A stretch of DNA of 64,000 bases from contig JACGCK010000004.1 in the NCBI GenBank assembly GCA_014925825.1, positions 62,001 to 126,000 of the forward strand. The letters are read 5' to 3'. Origin of the DNA: Pholiota molesta. Lineage: Eukaryota > Basidiomycota > Agaricomycetes > Agaricales > Strophariaceae. Below the pieces are notes generated by a model, which was given only the letters and a program-made list of their open reading frames with translations, was not told the DNA's origin and searched no databases. This document shows positions 54,300-64,000 of this stretch, one piece after another. The first letter of the stretch is position 1, and each line of letters starts with the position of its first letter. The position numbers and the translations under genes are program-made.

Positions 54300-56080
54300 G
54301 AATTCCTTCTGCAAAATGCTTTGTCGAGGTGCCCTAAGTGTTATTCACGGAGAACGTTTAGTGACAAAATACAGGAGCAAAAAGAGCAGACTTACTGGGG
54401 CCGCCCACCCCGAGCGACACCCTGAAAATATAGAAGTCAGTAAACAAAGTAACTGAAGGAACAAAAAACTCATCAGAGAAAATCTGGAATGGCCTCCTGA
54501 CCTCCAGTTGACGTGATCTGGTAGACATATAAATCGCACAGTAGCAACAAGATAAGCCGAGGAAATCAAGCAAGCCAATAGGACCCAAGAGGTGCGTTGC
54601 AGGGAACAAAGAAAACACTAGGCAGAAATCAAGGCCTAGGCGTTGCAGATAACCAGTAAGCGGAGAAGGGATAATGTTCATCCAGAGCAGCGACGCAGGT
54701 AATAAAGGATGTTAAGCCCCAGAGAAGAAGACAAATCAGAGCATCTAGCAAACAGAGTCCCAGGCAGATAAATATTCTAGACTCAGCTAATATTCATAGT
54801 CGAATTTATAATGGCTTTTGCATGTGATAACTTGGAGGTCTTTGAGAATGCATTCTGGTTTGCTGCTAATACGTCGCGAAGCTTTGAGGAAGACTTAGCA
54901 ATCTTAGAAGGTAAAAGCTGAAGCTTGAGGGAGACAGAATAGATCCTGCGGCACTGGCGGAAAAAAAAGGGGGAACGGCAAGTGAAAGAGCCACTCAGCA
55001 GTCATTGGCAAGAACTCGACTCAAACTCAGAGATCATCATCACGCCTTGTCAAGAATAAATATAAATTTCAACGGTCCAATGAAGGAAGCATAGACTCAC
55101 CAAGCAAAAGATAACGACGATGTTGAGCAGCCTTCCTAAGTATTCCTGGTAAATCAGACTTGAACGCAGACTTCGAGGATATTTGGGGGCTCATCGGAGA
55201 CACGTATAACTAAACTCCCGCTGAAGACTTTGACTATGTAGTTAAAGAAAGCATTCCGGAGAATATAAGGCGTTCAAGGACTCATCAAACTCACGAGTAG
55301 TCAACTCAAGGAAACGAATTTCAATCGCGAAGAGTGGTCTTAGAGAAGCTCAAAGAAGGAGAAACCTGGACTCTGTTGAACGAAACTTGTCAGCCTCGTA
55401 GCATCGGCGATGAACAGTCCGACTCACCAAAGACCTCAGGACCCATTACTACATACTCAAGAGCAGACGAACTCAACTCAAATCACAGTAAGAATCAGGC
55501 ATGAGGCAATAACAGCTCCAAAACTCATGGACTTAGGCGATGCTGTTCACTCTCAATGGCTATACAAAGACAAAGGTCAGAATAGGGTCTTCAATAAAGT
55601 AATAATAGTAACTCACTTGTGCAGAGCTCTAGAACATCTCCCACAATCACGAAGGCCATTCAACTCAACTGAGATGTCAAAAATCGCTCAACCTAGAGAG
55701 CCCGGACACAGCCACTGAGCAGGAAGACGCGTCAAAATAGGGTGCCACTGAAGATGGAAGGACCCAAGATAAAGTTCAGAGCCAGAGGGCAGGTCAGCAG
55801 TACACAGAGCAGAAGAACCCAGGACTAGATCGCAGAAAGAGACAAGACACAAACGGTCGCTCGAGATCTCTACAATCTCCAAGTGGCACAGCATGAGCGC
55901 CTATCAGACAGCCATAGTAGGGAAGCCGAGACCAGACCGCAAAGCAAAGGTCGAAGACAGAGGTTAGAAGCAGCCATAGTAGGGCGAGGAGGTGGGTGAG
56001 TAGGTGGGTGGGGAAGTGGGAGAAAGGAAGGGAGAGATGGTGGCCACTTTCGAAAAGGGAGGAGTTATAAAGGAAACGAT
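54300..56080 (-). ncRNA. Candidate multi-intron minus-strand transcript, coding potential doubtful
   Basis: The minus strand carries a run of strong splice donors: GTGAGTTA near 55616, GTGAGTCG near 55430, GTGAGTTT near 55295, GTGAGTCT near 55100 and GTAAGTCT near 54393, with CAG or TAG acceptors between them. A TATA-like TTTATAACTCC lies at about 56066 upstream. Yet no frame crosses the introns to give a convincing protein; only short pieces such as MSPQISSKSAFKSDLPGILR (start 55194) look coding. A 12-base 'agccatagtagg' repeats at about 55910 and 55974. It could be a long non-coding RNA, a small unknown gene or a decayed transposon. Confidence 0.3.
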
Positions 56081-57002
56081 CACGTGTGCGTGCCTTTCAT
56101 CGGCAAAGCGTGCCACTGCGCCTCGCTGAGTGGCACAGGCTCAGTTGGTTACGGCCGTGTCCAAAGAGAGCTTGAACAAAGGATTCGGTCCGTTCGGAGC
56201 ATAACAAAGGGAAATTGTCTCCATTTTTCTTGCGCTTGGTTTGATTCCTTTGATAAAGCAAGCAACGCGAAGTTTGACCCTGAAGCACTGATGCCCAAAT
56301 CAGGCAAGCGCATATACCTGGAAGCAGCTGGCACAGCACACGAGGTGATTTGTGGGCAATCGACCACATGTTGCCATATCATAAGAGGGCCATTGAAACA
56401 TGAAGGCATGAAGAGCTTCCGATGTAAGTAGTACTCAAGAAGAGTGAACCGTTGGGAGATAAGAAAGCTTCGGGGCCGTGGTTATCAACATAATTTCAAA
56501 ACGTAGTATGGCTATGTCGCGAAAGTAGATAATAGAAGCAAGAACATCCGGGGAAGGAGATTAATATCATACCTCCGAATGTAAATGAAAATCGACGAGA
56601 ATCCTGATAAACGTGAAGTTATAAGTCACCGGCGAAACAATAGATCTGATTTATAGTCTTGCGACCGTTGGTTTCTCCCAGGGATTGCAGCGAGCCAGAA
56701 CCAAAAAGATTACAGACGTTTCGGCTTCGACTTTAATTTGAGGTGGTTGCGTCCGAAAATTCTGCGATAGATTCAAAATTGTAGATTTGCGAACAATATC
56801 TTTTAAATTGCATTCTTTTCGCAGTAGATCTCCGTTTTTTAAGCTTAAAGATAAAAAGTGCATGCAGTAAAATCGTCGTCGCCGGCGTTGGTTGTGCCAC
56901 CGTGACTGCCACACATCAGTTGAGTCCGAAAATGGCGTTGGCAAGCATGCGCAAATACGCGGCTAAAACGGTCACGCATTCCTGTCCTGTGCGCTCCGCT
57001 CC
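56081..57002. other. No gene seen
   Basis: Between the candidate transcript and the flavin-reductase gene. A 115-codon plus-strand frame at 56084-56431 has no motif and overlaps minus-strand frames of similar length. Nothing else supported. Confidence 0.45.
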
Positions 57003-58061
57003 ATGTCCCGCACCATCATCCACCGGCAATGTCGTTCATTGTCCAGAACGCTACCCCCAACTTCCAGTCTATACCATGACACCATATTATATTACTGCCG
57101 CGCCTTGCTCTGCCACCAAATACCCAGGCACTGCCAGTCGACTTCAAGGAGGCTTGTGCACACGGCTACTAAAGCACACTCTCACTCTGGGCATACGAGC
57201 CCCAGGACGTCAACAAATATTGGTGATAATGACAAACCAAGAAAGTTAAAGGATGACCTGCGCCGCCTCTTGAGGGACATTGCGCAACCAGTGGCCGTAG
57301 TAACGTCGTTCATGCCTGCCAGTGACCTTCTGGATCCTAGCACTGTCCCAAGTACAAATGAAACGACGCTGTCTTCAAGCCCGACGTTGAATGGTGGGTA
57401 TGGCAATGGGAACACTCCGATTGGCTGCAAGTACCATGGTGCGACGCTTTCCTCATTTACATCGATTGCGATGGACCCGCACCCACTGGTCGCATTCGCG
57501 CTCCGGATACCCTCACGCATGGCTACTACGCTATCTTTATTAGCCTCTCCCATTCCTCCCTCATCTTCGACATCCTCATCATTACCTCAAACACGCCCTA
57601 CGTCGGACCCTTCCTCTCACATGGTCATAAACCTCCTCTCTGCATCCCAAGCGTCCACCGCGGTCACGTTTTCTCGTCCAGATCTCTATCCAACGCCATT
57701 TTTGGCAGGCTCTCAATCAGAAGAGCTGAAATACACGCTGAATGAAGATGGGTTGCCTGTGCTACACGGTGTAGTGGGTGCCCTGTCGTGCGAGCTCGTC
57801 GGTGGTCCAATACCGCTGCACGATCTGGACTACTTCAGCGCTGGGCCAGGAGCAAAAGTCAAGCAGCCTGTACTGAACAACGGGGATGTAGCTTCGGAGT
57901 TGTTTATTGCGCGTATCGTCCGAGTGGAAGATGTGCGCTCGTTAGATGCAGATTCGGAGAATGAGGATCAGGAGGAATGGGAACGGACGTTGCCTCTAAT
58001 TTACCACCGCCGTAGTTATACGAGCTGTCATTCGCGGCCCAGCGCCAAGGGTACAAAATAA
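57003..58061 (+). CDS. Flavin reductase-like (FMN-binding split barrel) protein, mitochondrial-type N-terminus
   Basis: Single exon of 352 residues. The first about 75 residues are Ser/Arg/His-rich, like an import signal. The domain begins LRRLLRDIAQPVAVVTSFMP, then GCKYHGATLSSFTSIAMDPH, PLVAFALRIPSRMATTLS, HMVINLLSASQASTAVTFSR and GVVGALSCELVGGPIPLHD, ending LPLIYHRRSYTS. These are the strands of the flavin reductase-like fold: TSFTS-type FMN-binding loop, FxxNxLs strand and the final H-R-x-Y segment. A Ser-rich insertion follows MATTLSLL. The substrate is unknown. An ATG 101 bases upstream is in another frame. Confidence 0.8.
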   Translation: MSRTIIHRQCRSLSRTLPPTSSLYHDTILYYCRALLCHQIPRHCQSTSRRLVHTATKAHSHSGHTSPRTSTNIGDNDKPRKLKDDLRRLLRDIAQPVAVVTSFMPASDLLDPSTVPSTNETTLSSSPTLNGGYGNGNTPIGCKYHGATLSSFTSIAMDPHPLVAFALRIPSRMATTLSLLASPIPPSSSTSSSLPQTRPTSDPSSHMVINLLSASQASTAVTFSRPDLYPTPFLAGSQSEELKYTLNEDGLPVLHGVVGALSCELVGGPIPLHDLDYFSAGPGAKVKQPVLNNGDVASELFIARIVRVEDVRSLDADSENEDQEEWERTLPLIYHRRSYTSCHSRPSAKGTK

Positions 58062-58235
58062 TAATCCTTCTCATTTACTTTATCCCCTCAAAATCGTGCC
58101 ACTGCACTTGCGCAAGTCACAGATGCGGGTGTGTCACGTCACGTGACTGGCTATGTTCATGTGCGCGCGCCGCGTGATGCAACCTCATTTGTTTTGGTTT
58201 CTCTTTCTCTTTGCTTTCCTTTACGAATATCTCCG

Positions 58236-58907
58236 ATGGTGTTTCCGTTTACCTTCAGTTTCAGGCTTCCTGGAATTATAAACCCCTTTGCTTCGTTCTC
58301 TACCGACCCTCTCGCTCCTCCGCCGAACTGCAAGGCGAAACAAGAGGGTCGGCCCCATCAATCTCCGGTGGAACGACAGCACCCTTCCCAGGCGCTTTCC
58401 AGGACAATACCACCACTACCATTAGGACCTGCCCCAATTCATCCAGCATACCCATCCGCACGCCCCATCCCAATCGCTTCGTCAGTCGGGACACGAAGGA
58501 TATCGAGAGCAGATTTACCCAAAATCAATCGTCCGCGACCTTCGCCATCGCCATCTCCATCGCCTGCAGTCTTATCAAGAAAACGTGGCTGGGAGCCTGA
58601 TCCGAGTCCTAACTGGTCGACCACGAGTCTTACGCTTGCCTCCACGAGTGGGTACCTCGACACACCTGCGAAATATCGGGAGATGGCAGGAAATGAAGAG
58701 TTTACGATGAATCCCGACCATGACTTACATTATCCTGATAATCAGCACGCTGACGATGGTGAGTTGCACTCGATCTACTTCACATATTTCGCCGAAGTGG
58801 CACGCTTCCCTACTCCATCTTTCTTGTTTTCTTCGCTTCGTGGTTTGCCGTTCGGAGAGTGGCGGCGTGTTTCAAGTGGCACGAGTTGCATTATCACTGT
58901 TTTGTGA
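58236..58907 (+). CDS. Unrecognised Pro/Ser-rich protein, gene model uncertain
   Basis: The open frame contains low-complexity Pro/Ser sequence followed by a more gene-like stretch: RRISRADLPKINRPRPSPS, AVLSRKRGWEPDPSPNWSTT and SGYLDTPAKYREMAGNEEF. A good splice donor (GGTGAGTTG at about 58759) follows 'HADDG', so the real coding exon probably ends there and continues in an exon I cannot place. The start may be at 58236 or in an upstream exon beginning at 58177. No domain recognised. Confidence 0.4.
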   Translation: MVFPFTFSFRLPGIINPFASFSTDPLAPPPNCKAKQEGRPHQSPVERQHPSQALSRTIPPLPLGPAPIHPAYPSARPIPIASSVGTRRISRADLPKINRPRPSPSPSPSPAVLSRKRGWEPDPSPNWSTTSLTLASTSGYLDTPAKYREMAGNEEFTMNPDHDLHYPDNQHADDGELHSIYFTYFAEVARFPTPSFLFSSLRGLPFGEWRRVSSGTSCIITVL

Positions 58908-59436
58908 CGATATCTGCTGCCTCTGGGGCCCTACCTGCTGTTAAACACCCTCCATTCTCAAAGCGACACTGCATTGTGCTACTCCTTCGGTTCAGCTGTT
59001 CTGAAACACCATTGGCCGCTGCCTCGCGGCCCGCGCGAGGCACATATAATTAATTGATTGATACGGCACTTCATCATCGTGCAGCCGTGGTGCATGCACG
59101 TGTTTAGGGGGTGTAACACACGCGCAGCTAGCCATATAATCCTGCCCAACTTGTCAGATTTCCTTCCTATCTACACACATTTCATCTCACTCAATTTAAG
59201 GCGCGCAATACACTCTCGACCACCGCGCAGCGCTCGGTGCCTCGCTTTGGCTTCTGCCACCATCTCTATCACCCCTCTCTATCTTCGTCTTCACCTCTTT
59301 CCGACTCGAGAACTTCTTTCGTCTTCTCATCTCGAGCTCGTCTTCTTTAACATCCCCGTCCTCATTACCGATCTTTTTATTTCATTCACGTTCACTCACT
59401 ATCATGTCGCGCCTTGTTCTCCTTCTGCATGTAGAC

Positions 59437-60620
59437 ATGCCCCCTCTCAAGAAACGCCGCGGTCTGGCTGGTTCCATCGTTTCTACCGCTGTCAGTGCAG
59501 CTCTCATCGGGACCGCCGTCGGACTTACTGTCTATCGTCTGTGAGTATTTTTTCTGATCAAGTCCTTGACCCCAATTAATCCATGAACCCGATAGATGGC
59601 GGGACCGTGGCAAGGAAGCGCAAATCCAAGCCGCAGAGCACAATATCTCCGAATCACCTGATCCTTCCACCCAACCCCCACCGCCTCCTTACCAGGAGAA
59701 CGAGTGGAAACCACTCCCACAACCTGTCCCCATTCAAGTCTCTTCGACCGTCACTGGTACGCCAAGAACTGTGGCGCGCAGGAAACGCCACGCAGCGGCT
59801 GCTTCGAAGAGACCAGTCGTGGTCTATCATCCGACGCGCCGGTCGCGTCAAATCCCCGCTTCTTCTTCTTCTACTCCCGCCCAACCTGAATTTGACTTCG
59901 GACGAGAGGAGGTCGAAGAAGAGGGCATTCAAAGTGTCGTCGAGGACAAGGTCAGTTTCCTTTGTATTTATCCTGATATCCAATATTCATTAATCGGAAT
60001 CCATTCTACTGTAGATGGACTGGATTGGCGACAAGCTATCCATGCTCATCGAGCAGGGCAAACGTGCGCTGAACGCCGAAGTCGTCGTGATGAGCGATGC
60101 GAAGGAGGACGAAGTCGACGACGGCTCCGGTGCATGGGAAGAAGACGATAACGACGTGTTCAGCGGTCGTCAGCACGGACGATCCACAACATCCTCCCGC
60201 GCGGGCTCCATCAAGCGCGCGAAGAAGCCAAGGAACATCGTCCCGCCTCCCGCCTCGTCGGAAGTCGGGCTCGGCTTATACGGCGTCAACGCCTCGGGCA
60301 GCGCGACCTCGCTGCTCTCGACCTCGCCCCGTCGCGCGGGGTACCAAGCGACCTACAACACGTCGCCCCCGTCGACGTCCACGACGTATGCGTCTGCCTC
60401 GGCAGGCTTCGCGCCGAGCGCCTCGCTCCCGCGGAATACGTTGCTACTCGACACCCCGCGCAGCGCGCATGTGCGTGGGCTGTCGTATGAGAGCGCTCTG
60501 ACCTCGTCTTCGGCCACTGGAGGGGACGCGGCGGAGTGGGAGAGCCCGGAGATCCGGGAGAGCATGGAGCGCGCCAGGGCGAGGCTGTTGGCCCGTCGTG
60601 CGGGAGGCGGTGGTGTGTAG
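59437..60620 (+). CDS. Unknown protein with one N-terminal membrane segment
   Basis: Start MPPLKKRRGLAGSIVSTAV (an upstream in-frame ATG at 59404 is also possible). Basic residues followed by VSTAVSAALIGTAVGLTVY make one membrane anchor. Two introns (about 59541-59595 and 59952-60014) join to WRDRGKEAQ and MDWIGDKLSMLIEQGKRAL. The rest is disordered: acidic, Ser/Ala-rich and basic patches, ending with a helical stretch RESMERARARLLARRAG. Length about 360 residues. I recognise no family. The composition suggests a membrane-tethered regulatory or scaffold protein, but no function is inferred. Confidence 0.7.
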
Positions 60621-62424
60621 GGGATGTAGCGTGGATGGGGAAGCGAGTTGCCTTTTTGTGTGTACGCTCTGGGGCGCGAGCGGCATCACTACCTTGGGGG
60701 CTTGAGGACACGAATGCTTGTCTCGAAAGGCAGTGTGTTTTCTCGGGCCTCTTTCGCCCGTCGGTTGACCTGTTCGAACTGGTCGCCCTGCGGTCTCTTT
60801 GCTCGGGCGCGTGGATCATCTTTTGTACATTAGATCGACAACCACAAGCACGCGCCCAGCAACACCTTGGATGGACCCCTTGGTCACCATCGCCTGAAAG
60901 TTATGTATATACCAGGCGGTAGTACAAGACCTGAGGAGATATCATGTATGTACTTAGTTGTAGTACCAGCACTTACTAGCAGAAGTAGAAGAAGAAACCA
61001 TCACGCTCTTTTGTCACCAATCGAATGTACTTATCTTTATTGAATAACGGGATCGATTCAGTCTTGTAATGATCCTTCTATCGAAGATTGGCGCTCGTCG
61101 GGACGTGATATTTTAATAAGCGCTCGCAGCCATGCACCACCTGGCGCCAATCTGAACGTTGTCGCCGCGTGCATCATTCAGCGTACTGTGACACATTCTA
61201 AATATTGTCAAGCATTAAATTATGCTCTTTAATGTTGTATCTATCGTCCAGTTTATCTAGCATGAACGAGCATTGAACTTCTGGCTGTTCGGTCTGAGCC
61301 TGAATGTATGTCCCTCCAAGAGACCACCAAATGATTCTCTGTAACCCTCAACTTTTACTATTTGTAAGTCTGACTACCATCTTTCAGAGTCTAATAGTTC
61401 TTTAAGTGGCATAGAACAGCTTGCAAAACTACATGCTGGTAGTTATAAGTCTTTCATGAAGTCAATATGAAGTACTTACATCCTATCTTGAGCCTCTTCT
61501 GATTTTGGACATTTATTGTTTTAGAGCGAGTTACAGTACATAATATATCCCATGCTTGCACAATAAGTAGACTAAATTTCAGATTAAACAGATGCTTGCT
61601 ATACTACCCTATACTACTCAGACGTTGGCGAACATTGTATCTCTTGTATTAATAGCACCAGGGGACTACTATAAATAGATGATGTAAAAATACCCCGAGC
61701 AATAATCTTCGCCACCTTGGCTCGTTCTAGTTCAGTACACACAAACTTATTACAACGTTTGTATAACGTTTGTACAATATGCACACTGCCCAATGGATTT
61801 GACAATTGTATGACTGTCGATTCCTGTACCATGTAAGCAGTCATTTTTAATCTACGCAAGGTGCGGATCAATCCGGCCCCTTCTGCTTGGCGCCTAATTT
61901 TTTTTGTCTTTTTCCGTTCAGAACATGGTACAGACGTTAAATCATTTTAAAACATCCAGTCCTTCTGAATAAATCCTTTCATGGTGTATCCCTTTACGAA
62001 TATATATGAGTATTGTTACTACAAACGTGTCATGCCAGTCTGGTGAATGGTATTGCACGTATCGATATCCGCCTGATGACCCATTGGAAATTTGTTTATC
62101 CTTCCTTCCTATTCGAGCCTCCCCTTCCCATGATGGACAAGTGCGGATGATCGCCACTCTTTCTTTTCCCTTTTTTGGTCATTTTTACCCTTCGAGCTCG
62201 TGGAGCCCAGCCAGGCTGGTATCCTGGATGCATACGTGCTGAGTCAAAACTCGTGGCTCTTCCTATAGCCAAGTCAGCAAATCATAATCGCAATTTCGTT
62301 GCAGCGTGTGGATTACAAACATATGGCGTTGCAGCGGTATTTAAGCGCTACGGATTTAGAGGTTGCCTCAACCCCATCGTTTAAGTTCCCTTATCAGCTA
62401 CACCTCTCACCAGCATCTGCCAGA
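60621..62424. other. 1.8 kb intergenic, nothing further supported
   Basis: AT-rich from about 60900 on, with short frames on both strands and no recognised motif. A local repeat 'aacgtttgta' occurs twice at about 61755-61775. The right end (about 62170-62424) is the promoter and leader of the quinone reductase gene. Confidence 0.5.
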
Positions 62425-63266
62425 ATGTCGTCTCCTAGAATCGCCATTGTCATCTACTCCATGTACGGCCACATTGCCAAACGTATGTTTTATCTTTTTA
62501 CTTATTTGTGTACTTTGTCTGATTGGATTTGCAGTCGCCGAAGCCGCCAAGGCTGGTATTGAAGCAAAGGGTGGAAAAGCCACCATTTATCAGTGAGCAT
62601 CCCAAGCTACCCCTTATAAGAATATCGACCGAAATTGACAAAAATTCCAGAGTCCCTGAGACACTTTCCTCGGATATCCTCGCACTCATGCATGCTCCTG
62701 CCAAACCCGATTACCCCATTGCCACCCCCACCACTCTGACAGAATACGACGGATTCCTCTTCGGAATCCCCACACGATACGGAAGCATGCCTGCTCAATT
62801 CAAGGTAAGTCGCATCAAGTTCTTGGAAAATGATGTCATTATTCTGATCTTTATCGAAAAGACGTTCTGGGACGCCACTGGCGGCATGTGGGCCTCTGGT
62901 GCGTACGCGGGTAAATACGCAGGCATGTTTGTTTCCACCGCCGGTCTCGGAGGAGGACAGGAAGCCACCATCCTCAACTCCATCTCCGTTTTGGCGCACC
63001 ACGGTATCATCTACGTCCCATTGGGATACAAAAATACCTTCGCCCAATTGACCAACATCGAAGAAGTTCATGGAGGTACTACCTGACTTTTTCACTTTCG
63101 TTTCAAAGCTCTGCTGATATAAGTACTTCATCAAGGATCACCCTGGGGTGCTGGAACTGTCGCGTCTTCGGATGGAAGCCGCCAACCCTCTGCATTGGAG
63201 CTCGAGGTTGCCGGAATCCAAGGCAGTTCATTCTACGAGATCCTTGCTAAGGCCTTCAAGCAGTAA
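62425..63266 (+). CDS. WrbA-type NAD(P)H:quinone oxidoreductase (flavodoxin fold)
   Basis: Two-electron quinone reductase using FMN, which prevents semiquinone formation; in wood-decay fungi such enzymes reduce lignin-derived benzoquinones. Start [19 protein letters not shown] holds the flavodoxin phosphate-binding loop. Introns at about 62482-62534, 62593-62649, 62805-62861 and 63074-63136 join [78 protein letters not shown] and [20 protein letters not shown]. It ends AKAFKQ. About 205 residues, standard for the family. A broken copy follows. Confidence 0.95.
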
Positions 63267-63439
63267 ATATTTTATCATCGGGATGTATAACATAGATCGG
63301 GATTGTGGAGAGACATAATCCGGAATATCACATAGAATATTAATGCCATAGACGTGTTCAATTTGAAACCTATCGACAATTTTTGGGAAAATAAGCTTTG
63401 AATAATGGGGACTTCCGTTGGACTTGAGGTTGAACTTCC

Positions 63440-63930
63440 GCATTATCTCTGAGCTTATGGAAGAGCTTAGATGGCAGCCCTGTATGAGGAATGCGTTACA
63501 AATGCTTTCCGTATCCTTGACTATCCGATGGCCACAACGTGAACCCCGACTCAATATAATGCATTCCTGTTTGGCCGCTATGGCAATATGCCTGCTCAGA
63601 TGGAGGTAAGCCATCCGATTCACCGGCCTCGTGTATACTCCGTCCTTCGAGCCTGGATAAAATAGGCGTTCTGGGGTGTCACTGGGCCCTGGGGAGTGTT
63701 AAGCGTTGGGCAGTCTCAATGGAAAATATGCAGGCGTCTTTGTGTCGACTGCATCCACCGGAGGGGGACAAGAGATGACGCTACTTACACTCATGTCGAC
63801 CTTGGTGCATTGTGGAATGATCTTCATCCCACTCGGATATGCTTCCGGAAAGAGGGCCTTGCTTGAACTTCGAAGGAGAAGGGGTCGCAGAGGTGCAATA
63901 TGCTGTGTTCAATGAGGTTCAATGACCATA
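63440..63930 (+). pseudogene. Broken tandem copy of the WrbA-type reductase
   Basis: Reading in shifting frames gives YPMATT-stop-TPTQYNAFLFG then RYGNMPAQME, a retained splice donor at 63606, AFWGVTGPW, a frameshift near 63690, and [20 protein letters not shown] then [20 protein letters not shown] and [14 protein letters not shown]. Each piece aligns in order with the gene at 62425. The TGA at 63540-63542 and the frameshift break it, and the C-terminal exon after GYASGK is not recognisable. The copy starts about 170 bases after its intact neighbour, so it is a local duplicate in decay. Confidence 0.85.
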
Positions 63931-64000
63931 TTCCTGGCGTTGGTGTGCTGCTACTTTAGGGATTGTGGCAGCCTTCGGAACTTGAACTGAATATCGCCAG

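Noticed and set aside
55410..55718. 102-codon plus-strand ORF
   Set aside because: It lies opposite the candidate spliced minus-strand transcript, has no motif, and starts in the middle of a donor region.

Overview
The window is nuclear DNA of a filamentous basidiomycete, most likely an Agaricomycete. The signs are dense genes on both strands, many 45-65 nt introns (GT-AG, a few GC-AG), strictly eukaryotic gene families, and a Helitron of the type common in mushroom genomes. I saw no rRNA, tRNA, CRISPR array or bacterial operon. Gene models were assembled by eye from open frames and splice signals, so outer ends are firmer than individual exons.

Region 1 (about 1-12.4 kb) is mobile DNA. A 9,741-bp Helitron on the minus strand (11934 down to 2194) has textbook ends: TC start, 3' hairpin, CTAG end, inserted between A and T. 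It sits inside an older related Helitron in the opposite orientation (about 1490-2193 plus 11935-12370). The young element carries a Rep/helicase gene with two one-base losses in homopolymers and one CGA-to-TGA stop, an accessory two-exon gene, and a 943-bp hAT-type non-autonomous element (8531-9473) with an 8-bp target duplication.

Region 2 (12.5-36 kb) holds conserved housekeeping genes: an ABCC transporter, guanylate kinase, a YANK/STK32-type kinase, an ATP-dependent DNA ligase, mitochondrial enoyl reductase (ETR1/MECR), a p24 cargo receptor, a degenerate kinase, SAGA subunit Sgf73, TAF10, RNA polymerase III subunit RPC4/RPC53, and an Xpt1-like purine phosphoribosyltransferase. Sgf73 and TAF10 lie head to tail, and RPC4 and XPT1 diverge from a 66-bp gap.

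Region 3 (36.8-44.5 kb) is one very large gene joining an NFX1-type SF1 helicase and Cys-rich region to three tandem CbbX/SpoVK-type AAA+ domains. It is the most interesting protein in the window. A one-base loss shifts its last conserved segment out of frame in the sequence as printed.

Region 4 (44.7-64 kb) holds an unknown (possibly DUF6593-like) gene, tRNA 2'-phosphotransferase TPT1, the RNA cytidine acetyltransferase KRE33/NAT10, COQ3, a 2-kb stretch with many minus-strand splice donors but no convincing ORF, a flavin-reductase-like protein, two poorly known proteins, a WrbA-type quinone reductase, and a broken tandem copy of that reductase.
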